A stretch of DNA of 64,000 nt from Irpex lacteus. Taxonomy: Eukaryota; Basidiomycota; Agaricomycetes; Polyporales; Irpicaceae. The stretch is from positions 62,001-126,000 of the forward strand of contig MQVO02000003.1 of the NCBI GenBank assembly GCA_001986395.2, in the 5' to 3' direction. The notes under the pieces were generated by a model. The model saw nothing but the letters and a program-made list of their open reading frames with translations, did no database searches and was not told where the DNA came from. Position 1 is the stretch's first letter. Each line of letters starts with the position of its first letter. Made by a program: the position numbers and the translations under genes. Below are positions 36,087 through 47,825 of the stretch, one piece after another.

Positions 36087-36317
36087 ATGCAATTCACTAT
36101 CCATCTCACTTTCCTCGCAATGTTGGCCTTGGTCAATGGCGCGATTTTGGAGAGTAGGGAACCAGGTCAGTCGCGTCTTCTCCGCCAGAGAGCATAGTCT
36201 AACTTGGTATAACCAGTCACAAACGCGCTCGGACAACTTGCAAGGGACGTTCAACAGGTTGCACCGCCCTGCACATGCACATGCGACCCCCGCCCGTGTG
36301 GCTGTGTCTGCAGCTGA
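36087..36317 (+). CDS. Small secreted cysteine peptide, CxCTCxPxPCGCxC family, member B
   Basis: Exons 36087-36165 and 36217-36317 give 59 residues, the shortest of the three members. The signal peptide MQFTIHLTFLAMLALVNG is followed by AILESREP, a phase-1 GT-AG intron of 51 bases, VTNALGQLARDVQQVAPP and CTCTCDPRPCGCVCS at the extreme C-terminus. It shares MxxTIHL and ESRE/EDRE with member A. Genes B and C are divergent neighbours about 1.1 kb apart; gene A is 26 kb away. A perfect 25-base hairpin lies 150 bases downstream (36467-36519). Confidence 0.75.
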
Positions 36318-36987
36318 ACGTTGAACAATATCGAGCGCAATACCTCAGAGTCTGGGCATTGGTGGTGAGTCCTAGTGTTCAGAATATATCAGAAGTGATT
36401 CTTATAGGCTCACATCTTGCGTAGGTACCTAGTCCGAGACCCTTCAAGCGGAGTCGTTGTTCAAGGCGATTCTCCCGCTGCCCACAGCAGTCGGACTGCT
36501 GTGGGCAGCGGGAGAATCGAAGTTTGCATAGCTATTTGAGTTGTAGAATTGAAGCCGTTACTTGATGAAACATATTTCTTATTTACGGTGCCCCCTTGAG
36601 ACAGATCATGTTAGGATTAACTTACCAGTTAGAGCATTAAATGCTGCATCACAGTTCTGAGCCAAGAAGTCCCGCATGAATCGTGATCAACAGTCGCGGC
36701 CTGTGAAGTAATAAGAGGATTGTTGCAGGTCGGGGCGCTAAGTTAGCGTATACAACATTTCCAGCTTTGATTTGTGAAGGCGGAATTTGAATAAAGAAAG
36801 GACGGTCATAGCCGAGAGAGTGACCAGCTGGACGAGCGTGAGGTCAAAAGTTGCCGTAAGCGGCGATAAAGCAGCATCATGATCCAGCGTTTCTCTTTAT
36901 GTAATCCGGTGTCCAAGCTTGTATCCTGCTCGAATCACGCTGGGTATTTTGACTCGGATGAGAATCGATCAGTAACCTCCAAGTCCA
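36318..36987. other. Intergenic
   Basis: Apart from the perfect hairpin at 36467-36519 nothing was recognised. Confidence 0.45.
36467..36519. repeat. Perfect 25-base inverted repeat with 3-base loop
   Basis: The arms 36467-36491 and 36495-36519 are exact reverse complements around CGG. The arms are GC-rich and start CGATTCTCCCGCTGCCCACA. It follows the peptide gene B transcript region. Confidence 0.9.
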
Positions 36988-37374
36988 ATGGCGTCGATGA
37001 ACACAAACATAGAACCAATCGAATATGTTTTCGATCAGTATGGCTTCTTGCAGCAACACTTCCAACTCCTAGTCGATCTGTACTACTACCGTGGCTGTGC
37101 CGCTGGTCGTTTGGTAAGTACATTGGTAGATGGATCATCAGCAGAAGCCTCCCTCGTGATCTACTAGTTGTACCAAATGATGTTACAGGCATGATCTAAC
37201 TCCTCAGTATAGGCTTGTACATATGATACATCACCCAAACGCTGCAGGTAAGGACACACTTAATCATGGAGATAACGAAGAAGTTGATCATGGCCTTTCC
37301 CAGTCATTGATTCGGGAAAATTTCAACAACGATGCTATCACAATGAGCGTCATGAAATCACCTCGTTCCGCTGA
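36988..37374 (+). CDS. Possible small three-exon gene, unknown function
   Basis: An ATG at 36988 opens a frame beginning MASMNTNIEPIEYVFDQYGF that runs to a consensus donor (GTAAGT) after GCAAGRL. Acceptors and donors further on allow YRLVHMIHHPNAA and then VIDSGKFQQRCYHNERHEI to be joined in phase to a stop at 37372, about 80 residues in total. There is no signal peptide or known domain. The good donor sites are the only support; it could be chance or a fragment of a larger gene. Confidence 0.3.
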
Positions 37375-37628
37375 TCAACATTGAGAGCTTCCAGGAACGG
37401 TATGAAGAATGAAGGTGAGCACGGTACCGGCCTGTTTAGACCTTGTAACTGCCAACTTACCCGATGAAATGACAGTCCTATTTATATCGAGGAGTTGGAC
37501 GCTTCTCTGTTATCTTACGGGTGACGTCTCTGGGTGGCTAAAGGGCCATCTTAAAAGACGTATGTAAGGGTTCCAGTATCAGTGAATTCAATTCACAGAC
37601 CCCTTCACATTCCACCTAGTCAAACAGT

Positions 37629-39434
37629 ATGGCTGCGAATATGTTCGAGCCCGCCATTCACAAGGCCATGCAGAGGTAAGTCTACCATTAAACCCTTTTC
37701 CAAACGGGTAAACATACTCAACAGACGGCGTGTACTTTTCGAACAGCCGCGTCAACAAATCTGCGGCATATTCTAGACTCGGTGAACGCACACATATTCG
37801 TTGGATATTGGGATAGTACTGACTCAGCCGTTTCTATCAGCTCTGCTGACATACGATCTCATCCTGAGCGCATCTCGCGAGAAGGAGTTGATCTGGCAAC
37901 AGAAATTCCGTCTCTCATCTGTCATCTACTTCTTTCTGCGGTACCCCGTCATCGCTTTCCAAGTATTCAACGTGTTCATTAGCCATACCTCAGAGTACGA
38001 GGTGCGTAGTGCCATTTTACTCCTTTACGTCGACTTGGAACTCACCGTTGACCGACTGTGTTTTGTAGTGCGTTGTTTTCGTGATTGTCACAAGCAAACA
38101 TTTATTAACGAATAACTACGCTGCTGTGTGAGCACAGCTGGGATGTAGTATACCGTGCTACTTGGGCGCTCTCCATCATCGTCACAAGGGTGGCCATCAC
38201 TGGTGAGTCATGCCCTTCATCGCAGGAACAGTAACATAATTTGGTTTCCAACAGCGTCCTTCATGCTACGAGTGTACGCGATCATGGGTCTGTCGCGTAA
38301 AGCTTTCATCGTGGCTGCATTATTGGGTATGGTCGGTGCTTCTACTATTGGCCTTGATGCGGTATGAATAGTTTGCTTGGTGATGCACTTGTTTCTTATG
38401 TTGCCTATCATTAGTGGCAAGACGTTCAAGTCTCATGTTCCACAGTATCGAACCCTCTGTAAGTCGTCGATCCCTTCGTCCTATCGTATATTCATTAATT
38501 GAAATTTTTGGAATAAAGATGTAAGGATAGGTTTTGCCACTGGAGGCACCCGTCACATCTTTAACGAAAATACGGGTACTTTTTCTAGCTACTGTCCTTA
38601 CTTTCTTCCTGCTGGCTGCCTTCGATGCACTTACTACAAGTGTCTTGGCCTTTTATGCTATCAAAGTCTTCTCTACGAGCGGACTGAAAGCATATTGGGA
38701 TCGTGGCCTCATCACGTCTCTTCTACTGAGCCAAGGTGCGTCCATATTACGTGAAATGTGGTGTAAACAATGACTGACAAACAGTCATGGCAGGCTTGAT
38801 CTATTTCATGTACGCACAGAGACAGCTAAGTCATTTTGAGCCCCAACTTATTGCCCATACTCCTTGCAGTGTAGTAACAGTGGTTCAGGTATTGGTCATT
38901 GTGCTGTACTACGTAAGTCATTCCAATGACATGACAATATTCGAAGCGGTACTTACCGACTATTGCAGCTTCCGCAGGTCAGTTTGCCTGATACATAGAG
39001 CTATTGTTATAATCTCACACGCTTATTTGTTCCGGCAAACAGGGCGTGTATAGCCAGCTTCTCAACAACTATGCCCTCCTGTAAGTGGCCGATTATTGCA
39101 ACCCACAAAAATGATACCAACAATACTGTATATGCCTGCCAGACTCTCCTCCATTCTTCTATCCAGGTTCCTCCTTGACCTACGCGAAATGTATTTGAAG
39201 CCCACGGCATCTACTGTGTCTACCCCGTCTCAAGGCGCCGCTACACTGACCAACGTCGACTTCGACAACGGCCATTTATCTCGCATCGAACGACAGCTCG
39301 CAACATCGTCGGTTGTCCGCGACTTCCAGGATCCCGTCCTTGGCAATGACCAACTGCATGCTGACGTGAAGGGTATATCCATGGACAACCTTTCTAAACC
39401 AGGGCAGGTTAATTTTGAGGGTGAAGATGTTTAG
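37629..39434 (+). CDS. Multi-pass membrane protein, DUF6533-like, copy 1
   Basis: Many short exons encode a seven-helix-like membrane protein. The family landmark is in the first helices: PFLSALLTYDLILSASREKE, LIWQQKFRLSSVIYFFLRYP. Later come helices with FMLRVYAIMGLSRKAFIVAA and a cytoplasmic C-terminus starting RLSSILLSRFLLDLREMY and ending in an acidic tail. The gene at 47826 has the same N-terminal block and the same RLSSIxxSRFLL block before its tail, so the two are paralogues. DUF6533 proteins are expanded in mushrooms and have no assigned function. The 5' exons could not be joined convincingly; the ATG at 37629 (MAANMFEPAIHKAMQR) is the best candidate start. Confidence 0.55.
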
Positions 39435-39734
39435 GTTAACATAATTGATGTTCAGGTTAAAGTAGTTACTATGAGCTACACGATGCAGTATACATGGTTA
39501 GGATAAGTATACATAGGATGCATATGCGTGTAGTATGATGAATAGTACATGTACAGTAACAGTGACATGATACTTACCTCAGAGCAATTTATATGGCGGT
39601 GTTATGATTAGGAAGAAGCAGCACTCCAACGTTGAGAGTATTTAGTGGGAGTGCAAAAGCATGAGTTTTAGACGTGCTACGATACAAAAGCATTACACAT
39701 GCGAGGATATCTAGATGATACATAGAGGGTATGC

Positions 39735-40943
39735 TTAGTCGAAAAGACCGAAGCCCTAAAAGATTCAATAAGGTCAGCAATGGAACACATAGATCAGCAG
39801 TATTGGTACTGACCATGTCGTCATCCTCCTCCTCTTCCTCCTCCTTCTTTTCCTCAGCAGCAGGAGCGGCCTCGGCGGCAGCAGTCTCAGCGGCGGGGGC
39901 AGCAGCGACGGCGAATGCCTCGGGGTTGGCAAGGTACTCCTTGACCTATGTAGACATAGAAGTTAGCATCATGTTATGAAAGCACACAATGTATATTCCT
40001 CAGTAAAAAGATGTAAAGTCGGCATGCGTCGATGAGACACTCAGCATTTTCAGTGTATAAAATGTGTGCATCGTAGGGAGACGGAAAGCGCAAAGGAAAC
40101 TTACCTTCTCGGCGCCCTCGAAGGTGTACTCGGTGGCGATAGAAACGGCCAACAAGTTCTTGTAGGCGTTGACAAGGGAGTGAGTGACGGACACCAGGGT
40201 GGGGTAGTTGATGGCCAAGGAGATGGCAGCAATGGTGGTGATACCGCTGGTGAAGCGATCGAGGAGCTCCTTCTCCGAGACGTCGAGGACGGCAGGGGAG
40301 AAGACGTTGCCATTGTCGAAGATCTGGACAACGCTCATACCGTAGGTGAACGGAGAGATGTTCAGCAAGTTGAGCAACGTAGCCTCGGAGGCTCCGACAC
40401 GGGTACCAGCGTGGACGACCTTGACGTCGGACACGATTTCAATGGTACCACGAGCAATCTTGGTGGGGATACCGAGAGCCTGGAAGAAGGAGGTCTTGCC
40501 GGGTTCCATTCCGGTGTTGCCGGCGGGGATGGTGACGTCCAAGGGAGCGAGGGCACCAGCACGAGCGGGGGCAGCGACCTTGTTGGCAGTGATCAAGTCA
40601 CGGATCTCCTTGAGGTCGGAGGAGGTGAAGACGAAACCAATGTTGCCGCGGACGTGAGGAAGGAGCTTCTCGAACTGGGGATACTCATTGAGGATGGTAC
40701 GGAGAGCACGGCGAACCATGGTGTTCTTGCCCATGACGACGACAGCCTTGCCACGGAGGGCGACACGGATCTGATGCATCTGGTTCGAACCGACATTGTC
40801 GACGTTGACGACGAAGATCGAGGCTGGTATGACGCGTTAGACTTGTTCTAGCATACGAGCTATGGCTTCTACGTACGATGCTTGGCGACAAGCTCCTTCA
40901 GCTTCTGGAAGTAGAGTTCCTTCTGCGCGCGAGTGGCACCCAT
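39735..40943 (-). CDS. RPP0: 60S acidic ribosomal protein P0 (uL10)
   Basis: Four exons (40877-40943, 40105-40823, 39814-39945, 39735-39755) give 312 residues, the usual P0 length. P0 anchors the P1/P2 stalk on the large ribosomal subunit, which recruits elongation factors. Seen: [74 protein letters not shown], and the Ala-rich hinge followed by the acidic tail [16 protein letters not shown] shared by all stalk P proteins. The last intron splits the tail just before GFGLFD. A possible 39-base intron (40971-41009, GTAAGT..CAG) lies in the 5' leader. Confidence 0.97.
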
Positions 40944-41567
40944 TGTTGATGTTTTGACTGTGCCAACGTTCTGTAAGAGTACGACGTGCAGATAACTCGA
41001 TAGACTTACGAGTGTGTTGACTGGTGAAGTGAAGTGATGCAGTGCCTCCCTATTGACCTCTGGAACCATAGTTCGTCAGAGTCGTGTCGCATGACGAGCA
41101 GACGTTACTCACCGACCTGTCGTGCCAATGGATTTTTCAAGGCAACTGTGTCAGGAACGTTAGCGTTGAGCTGGGACCTCTGCTCACTGTCGCGCGTCGG
41201 GTGTGGAATCTGTGGCGTGCAGTACCAAAATTAAGGTTCAAATAACAAGCGCTCAGCGGCTGATGTCGGTCATCACCTGGATCATTGTGATCCGGACTCC
41301 CTCCGTCCCGAATCCAGCCCGTAGCAGGCGCCAATGAGCGAACGACCTTTCCCTCGTGCTCTGGAACAAAGTTGGCTGAAGCTCGACTCTTGGGCTGCCG
41401 CTGTGCCTCCATCGTCAAGAACTTGGCGAACAACGCTGCGGACGGTGTGGTCAACCCGGTCAACGACGTGAAGAGGTCTCTCAGCGCGTGTCGGGTACGC
41501 CGCAGGCTGTCGCACGCGTACAGCGCACGACACGCGCATTCTGCCCTCTAGACGTTCATGCAATGGA
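40944..41567. other. Shared upstream region of two divergent genes
   Basis: This contains the P0 leader and promoter (-) and the promoter of the PPR-type gene (+). No further gene is supported. Confidence 0.5.
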
Positions 41568-44500
41568 ATGTTGCGATGGTGTCTGTCGACCGTCCGAACC
41601 ATGGGCGGGCGCAGATATGCCTTGCCCAACGTCGCACGGTGCGTGCAACGTCAGATAATCTTTGTTGCTGCTACTTATATTGGATCACTGCAGCTCCGCA
41701 TCCACCGTACAACTTGCCTTTCAGCTGAACGGTAGCACTGGCGAACGTTCAGCAGCCGCTGTACAGGAAGGCTTAACACCATTCACGAGCTATGCTGGCT
41801 ATCCTAGCCTCTCATTAGCCATAACTCTTCCCGAAGAGCCCACTCCGATAGCCACCGTGGAAGAACCGACCCTTCCTACTACTTCTACCGCTTCGGGAGG
41901 ATGGGGCTCTCATCGGCTTGAAACCGTACAATCTTGCTGCTCCAAGCAACCATTGGTCGCCGGACCACTCACCCCGAACCCGCCAGGTCACCACTCTCGG
42001 GCAGACTCTCCTTCAGCTTTAACGAAGCTCAAGCAACTTCTCTCGGCAATGACATCTAATGCCACCCACACAACGCTACCTATACCCACACCTAATGCCT
42101 TGCTCTCTCTATACCACACAACAAAAGCTAATTCTCAACTACCTAAACTCACCCCCGCGGAACTGAGCTCGTTAATTGCTCTCTTCGGCAGCTTGTCGCT
42201 TTCTACTCCAGGGCGACCATATAGCTCTATCTATGCACATCCTTGGACCGCGCGCATCCACAACAAACGGCCCTGTTCGACGTTCTGGCCACTACTTATA
42301 GAGCTAGAAGCGGATAAACGTGACCTCGAACAGACCCTCTGTGACTCGGACTACTTCTGGTTTATGCATGCTCATCTAGCACAAGACGTAGCAAAGAGAG
42401 ATACCGACTCGGCTGGTGTGTATCCCCCTCTCGCTCTCTATGACCTGTTTGCTAATCTATCTTTGTCAGAGCAAAGATCACTCGCGTTCCGCTCTGCAAC
42501 CAATCACTATCGCGCGATTTGTCAGACCTCACCACACCCGGAGATACATGTGCCCTTTCTTCAGATGCTCATGAAACAACCGAGCGGATACGTCGAGGCT
42601 GCCAGTGTTATCTCGGAGCTGATGGAACGGGGTCCAACTATACACCCTTCGGTCCTCGACTGTCTCTGGCATGTTGTACTAGAAGGAGCAGCATCTCTCC
42701 CGACTTCCTCCCGATCTCAGCTACTCCGGGCGTTCCACTCAAGGCTGGCCTCCAATTCCGAGGACATCCCAGCACATCCTACGGTACTGGAGGAGGCTCA
42801 CGCGAAGGTCCCAACTGACGTCACTGCACTATTCACAACCGAGGAGGTGGTCAGGGCTCTGGTAGACGTACTATGCGGCGGAGCTACCAGCCTTGATAAC
42901 CGACTACGAGCTTTTGCAACTCATCTTCTCGCAACCTCCTTCCGAGTAGACACGCACTCTATCGATATTGCTTGGAGCAATCTCGTTCTCCTAGCCTTGG
43001 CCAACCGACCCTGGACGAGCACCACACACAACTCCCTACATTTCTATCCATCCGAATGGCAAGTTATATGCGTACTCGCTCAACTCGAACGCCTATTGCA
43101 TGGGCATGATGGCCGTCAGTACGCTAGTGCACCCTCCTCGCTCAATAGAGACGCGGTACAGAAGATCGTTGGATCTTTGTGGACTCAGTGGCTGAATGTC
43201 AGAGGTTCAGAATCTTCGGGGCCTTCCAACCTCGAGTGGGCAGTCCTCGGTTCGTTCTTGTACGTCGCTGGACGTACCCACGATGAACGCATTTTAGCTC
43301 TCTGCCGCGATTATCTCGACAGTTGGCTCACTTCTGCGTCCAGCGCGCGCGAACACCCCCCTACGATTCCTCTTCAACTTCTCGCGGAATATATCTCAGC
43401 AACGTTATCGTGCGGCAGCCCGCTTCCGGACGTATGCCATTGGATGACCCGGACGGCTGAGGATCCCAGCTCGGTGGTACACTACGTAGTCACTCGTATC
43501 GCCCCTACACACCCTACACTGGCTCACGAACTCCGCCTTACCTCGAAGAACGCCAATATCTCCGTGTACGAGAAAGACGTGGTAACTATCGGACGACAGC
43601 TGGCCAACCACGGATACCTCGACTATGTGCTGGAATATGTTCGAGACCCTTCCTTGGCGCTGTCGGCACGCACGGAGATCCTCGATGTGGTGATACAGGC
43701 ATTCACAGAGTCTCCTCGAGACCCTCGCCATGCGAATCACTGGGATGCGCTTAGCGACGCTGTCTTGGAGATCCTCCCTCTAGACTCTGCCGGTTCCACT
43801 CGTGCTATGGTTACGGCGTTGTTGCGTGCGCTGTTAGATCAGGGCAAAGTATCCCATGCGATTCCGATCGTTATGGCCGCTATCGAGCTCCCAAACGACT
43901 ATCTTTCTCCTGCCGACCTCCAGACGATCGCCATTCTGCTCGTTCGGCACCGTCAGTTTGAATTGGCTGATTCACTCTGCAAGCGGCTCGCGAGCAACGA
44001 AGACGTCGGCCCTGCTTGGTACGAAAAGGTCGTGGAAGAAATGGCTCGTGGTGGTGCCCATCGCGTTGCAAGTCGAGTCGCTGAGCGTTTGCCTCCGTCG
44101 TCCTCCCCATCCCAGAAGATGCTTCGCGCGACCAAATATCGAGTAGAAGCCCCTACAACGACGTCGACGCTCAAAGTGCAGTCTATCCTCTCCTGTTCGG
44201 ACCACGACGACTCCAGCGCTCTGCTTGGTGTGCAGGTACTTGTGTCAGCGAAGCGTATGAAGGCAGCTCGAGAGTTCTTCGAACGCGAGCAACACCACTT
44301 GACACCGGCTGGTCGCACAGCGATGGGTAACGCACTCATCCATGGATACTTCATGCGAACGCCTCATAGCATCCAAGTCGCCCTTCGTGTCCTCAAGGAT
44401 CTCTCGGCTAATCACCAGTTCGTACCGGACCGCGTGACGATGAACATCTTGGTGAAAGGGCTGCTTCAGTGGACGGAGAAGTTGGACAAGCAGGGTGTGA

Positions 44501-44814
44501 GGACTCTGTTTGATCGGCTTGTCTTGTCTGGATATCCTACCGGCAAACTATATCGCCGTGGAGACGCTCCCCCGTTCAACTCTACCGCAGTTGAGGCGGG
44601 AGAGCAAGGGCAAGAGACGGCGATGCCGTTACCGAAGGTGACGACACCGATATCGTTTAAGAAGCATGTGAGGCCATTGTATAAGATGTTCATCAAGGGG
44701 ATGTATGTCAGGGGGGATGTGCATGGGGCTAGGAAGGTTGTGGGGATTTTGAAGGCTGCGCAGGAGGATTGGGAGGAGAGGAAAAGGAAGAGAGATCGAG
44801 AGCAGAAAGTGTAA
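41568..44814 (+). CDS. Large mitochondrial PPR/helical-repeat protein
   Basis: A short first exon (41568-41638) joins in phase to one very long exon (41694-44814), giving 1,063 residues, in contrast to the intron-rich neighbours. The first 24 residues (MLRWCLSTVRTMGGRRYALP...) are basic and amphipathic, as expected for a mitochondrial presequence. The rest is alpha-helical. The C-terminal third shows PPR-like helical pairs, for example VALRVLKDLSANHQFVPDRV then TMNILVKGLLQW, and HVRPLYKMFIKGMYVRGDVH then GARKVVGIL. PPR proteins bind organelle RNA and act in its stability, processing or translation; the target here is unknown. The C-terminus is a charged helix (EERKRKRDREQKV). Confidence 0.75.
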
Positions 44815-45014
44815 TTTGGGAGTTGCTTCATGTAGGCGTTGTGTGCTGGTATACTTAGAAGAAATAGAGACTATAAACACTTGTACCGGGGCTACATTTC
44901 TCATCTCTTCTTCAAGAATAAGGTCGTGAAGGTAGAAGAGCGAACCCTAACCTCAGGCTGGAGATGAAATGTCCACTGATTAGATTGACATGCGTCTGTT
45001 CCTTCCTTCCACTC

Positions 45015-46614
45015 ATGAGCGCAGCTCCTACTCCGTTGCACCTTCTTCGTACTCACCTTGCAGCTGTCAATTGTCTAGCCTTTTCTTCTGACAACGAACG
45101 ACTGTACTCGGCTGATGCAAATGGACAAGTTGTGGTGAGCTCGACGCGCTCTTTGCGTCCGCTAGCGCAGTGGCAGGCGCATGCGAACAGTATCCTCGGT
45201 GTGCAGGAATGGGAGGGGCAGGTTATCACGTACGTATTCTTAGAAGGCTTATGAATATCTCAAGCTAATTCAACAGTGAAACAGGCATGGGCGAGACAAT
45301 AAACTGCATGTGTGGACATTGTCTACCCCGGACTCGGACGCCAGAGTAGGAGACTCGGCCACAACATCTGAGACCTTGAACCCTGTTCTAGCGTATTCTA
45401 TGGATGTCAATGCGTTAAATTATTGTCGTTTCTCTCTACTACCTTTATCATTTCGAGGCCCCGAAGAAATAGGCACGCGTGCATTGATTGCTGTCCCAAA
45501 CCTAGTCGAATCTCATCTGGTAAGTTTGGTATTTCGATCATGATACGCCTATTGTGACACTCATATTAGGCAGATGTATGGGAACTCCCTTCTCGTGACC
45601 GACTACATGCGGCCATTGGCAAAGCGAGCATGCCTGAACTCTCCGATGGTCGGGGAGTCAATCCCATAGGCATTATTATGTCTATGCATCTGTATGAAGC
45701 CCAACATGAGAATGCGTCGGACCGTAGCCAACTGCGGCTTTTATGTAGCTACGAGAACGGCAGTGTCATGCTGTGGGGCTATTCGAATCGAGAAAAGACA
45801 AAATCGGTGGAGGGCGTCGGGTGGGAGTTGCTTTGGAATGTGAAGCTGCACGTTGAATCGGGTGAGCTACACTTCCATAGTCGAATAGCCATACATCACT
45901 CATGCATATCGTTGCAGTTATGGCTATGGCTGTGTCAAGAGATAACCGTATTGCTCTGACGGTGTCAGCAGATCATCTCATAGGACGGTACGATCTAGCG
46001 GTACACATCCCAAATCCACTTTGGCCCGTCAACTTGCTGATAATCACCTGTCGTAGAATTGCAATGCCTCCAACGTTAACGAGACGTGCACAATACATCG
46101 CACGAAATATCCTGGAAACGCCTCTATCGCTATACGAGATGACGGCAGAGTATGCGCCGTGGGAGGATGGGATGGAAAGTACGTCGTCTGCCGCACATTC
46201 CATCGTCTTCGAGGCTACCCATGTAGCAAGCGAAATATATCCAGTCGGCGTTGCGGGAAGGGCCGACAATGCCGTCTGCTTATATTCGCATTGCTTCATG
46301 CGTCTTCTCCACCATCTTTCACCTTTGATATACACTAATATGATTGTCGTCACTGTCTTGTTAGAGTGAGACTGTACTCCACAAAATCGTTGAAACCACT
46401 TGGTACACTGGACTACCACAAGAAGAGTAGTCAGGCGGTCGCTTTTGCACGATCTCTTGGTATCGTAACAAACGGCATTTCTGAAGGGGATGCCGCTGAT
46501 TCCGAGGATGAGATGTCGAAAGCTGAAAAAGAGGAGCGCAGTCGATGGTTAGCCGTTGGTAGTCAAGATTCTCGTGTGTCACTGTGGCAGTTAATCTCCT
46601 TCGAGAAGAAGTGA
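45015..46614 (+). CDS. ASA1: WD40 protein, ASTRA-associated protein 1
   Basis: Multiple exons encode a beta-propeller. The start MSAAPTPLHLLRTHLAAVNCLAF and LYSADANGQVVV form the first WD repeat, followed by WQAHANSILGVQEW and GRDNKLHVWTL. Later come LRLLCSYENGSVMLWGY, the repeat ending GRVCAVGGWDGKVRLYSTKSL and the last repeat WLAVGSQDSRVSLWQL. Asa1 is a subunit of the ASTRA/TTT-linked chromatin complex that helps mature PIKK kinases. A conserved pattern HRTKYPGNASIAIRDDGRV precedes the last-but-one blade. I preferred the ATG at 45015 over one 17 codons upstream because the homologous N-terminus starts there. Confidence 0.82.
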
Positions 46615-47825
46615 TGATGTTATGCATTGACCATTTATTACAGTAAAATGGGTACTGGAGTAGCTTGCCCCTAGGTCCCTTACTCGTCCCTTTCTTGCTT
46701 ACGTGCAAAGCCGCTTGAACGACAATCGTCACGGCCGTAGAGAAAGCCGTCCCGGTTGCACATTCGTGGCAAAGACGGATCAGCCACAGGCGCTCCGAAC
46801 TTGGTACGTACTCTCAGAGTACTCGGACAATACCGGTCGTCATACCACTTCATTCGAGTAAGTAGGCAAATCCTGATCCATTCAGAGTTCAACCATTTGA
46901 TCTCAGTGTGATAGGCTCCCTCAAGAGAGTTCGCTAATCGTTTACGTCCTTTCTGTGACGACAATGTATCTCAGTTGCCGAAACATGTGTTCAAATACGC
47001 TACGCGCCAAGTAGCTGAAGAGAGACGTCCGAGTTACCATGTAGGCAATGCTCAATGCTCATGCAGCGGTGAGAAGATTATATCTTACTTGCCCCGACCC
47101 CTTACTCATATATTGCATTCTTAGGATGTGGTGACTTTGATTTTTACCATTATCTCACGAGCAACCTTTATTCCTGAGTACCAGCCATACAGAGGCTGGT
47201 TTACGAGCCTAAAACAACCTTAGCCCTTCTTGGATTCATAGCACCCAACCGACAAAGCGTCTTCATAGCTGCCAGCGACTGGGCGGACGCTGGGTCGGAG
47301 GGGTTTCAACACCGTGCCCGTTCGCAGCTACGCAGATCCTGATTGTGCAGTTGTCATACATGCTAAACTCTTGCTCCTCATGGCCAGATGCACAGTACGG
47401 GCGATAGGTGGGAAAGTGTATGCGAGAGTTTCTGTTTCCGTCATGAACAGCCACTGACGCGTATCTGAACACGTAGATCTGCATGCGTCCGACTTCTTGG
47501 TTTATATTGGTCGCGTTTTACGGTGTTTTTACACCTCGTCTGAACTGAGTCATCGTTCACTGCGGTCCTACAAGCTCATTCTTTCGCCTCAATCCCAATA
47601 GCCGACGATGTTCCAGCGTTGTCGCCTCTCAAGTTTTCGACATTGTGTACTCGCGATTTGGATGCCAACAGACCTTTGAATACGTTGTTGCTCACGTGTA
47701 GATAAATGTCTCGCTTACTCAAAGGGATATATAGGCCAAACTCCTACGCTGTTGAACAAGGCATCTCCTGTCTACCCGAAGGTTGACACTTTCTCTCCTG
47801 CGGCTCGCGAGTCTGCTGTGATAAG
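46615..47825. other. Intergenic, no confident gene
   Basis: Minus-strand frames at 46680-46964 (94 codons) and 47263-47484 (73 codons) are open but resemble nothing I know and lack clear start context. They may be chance. Confidence 0.4.

Noticed and set aside
40066..40851. 261-codon plus-strand frame
   Set aside because: It is antisense to the ribosomal protein P0 exon; strong codon bias there keeps the opposite frame open.
46680..47484. Two minus-strand frames of 94 and 73 codons
   Set aside because: No recognisable domain, no signal peptide, no joining splice sites that could be defended.
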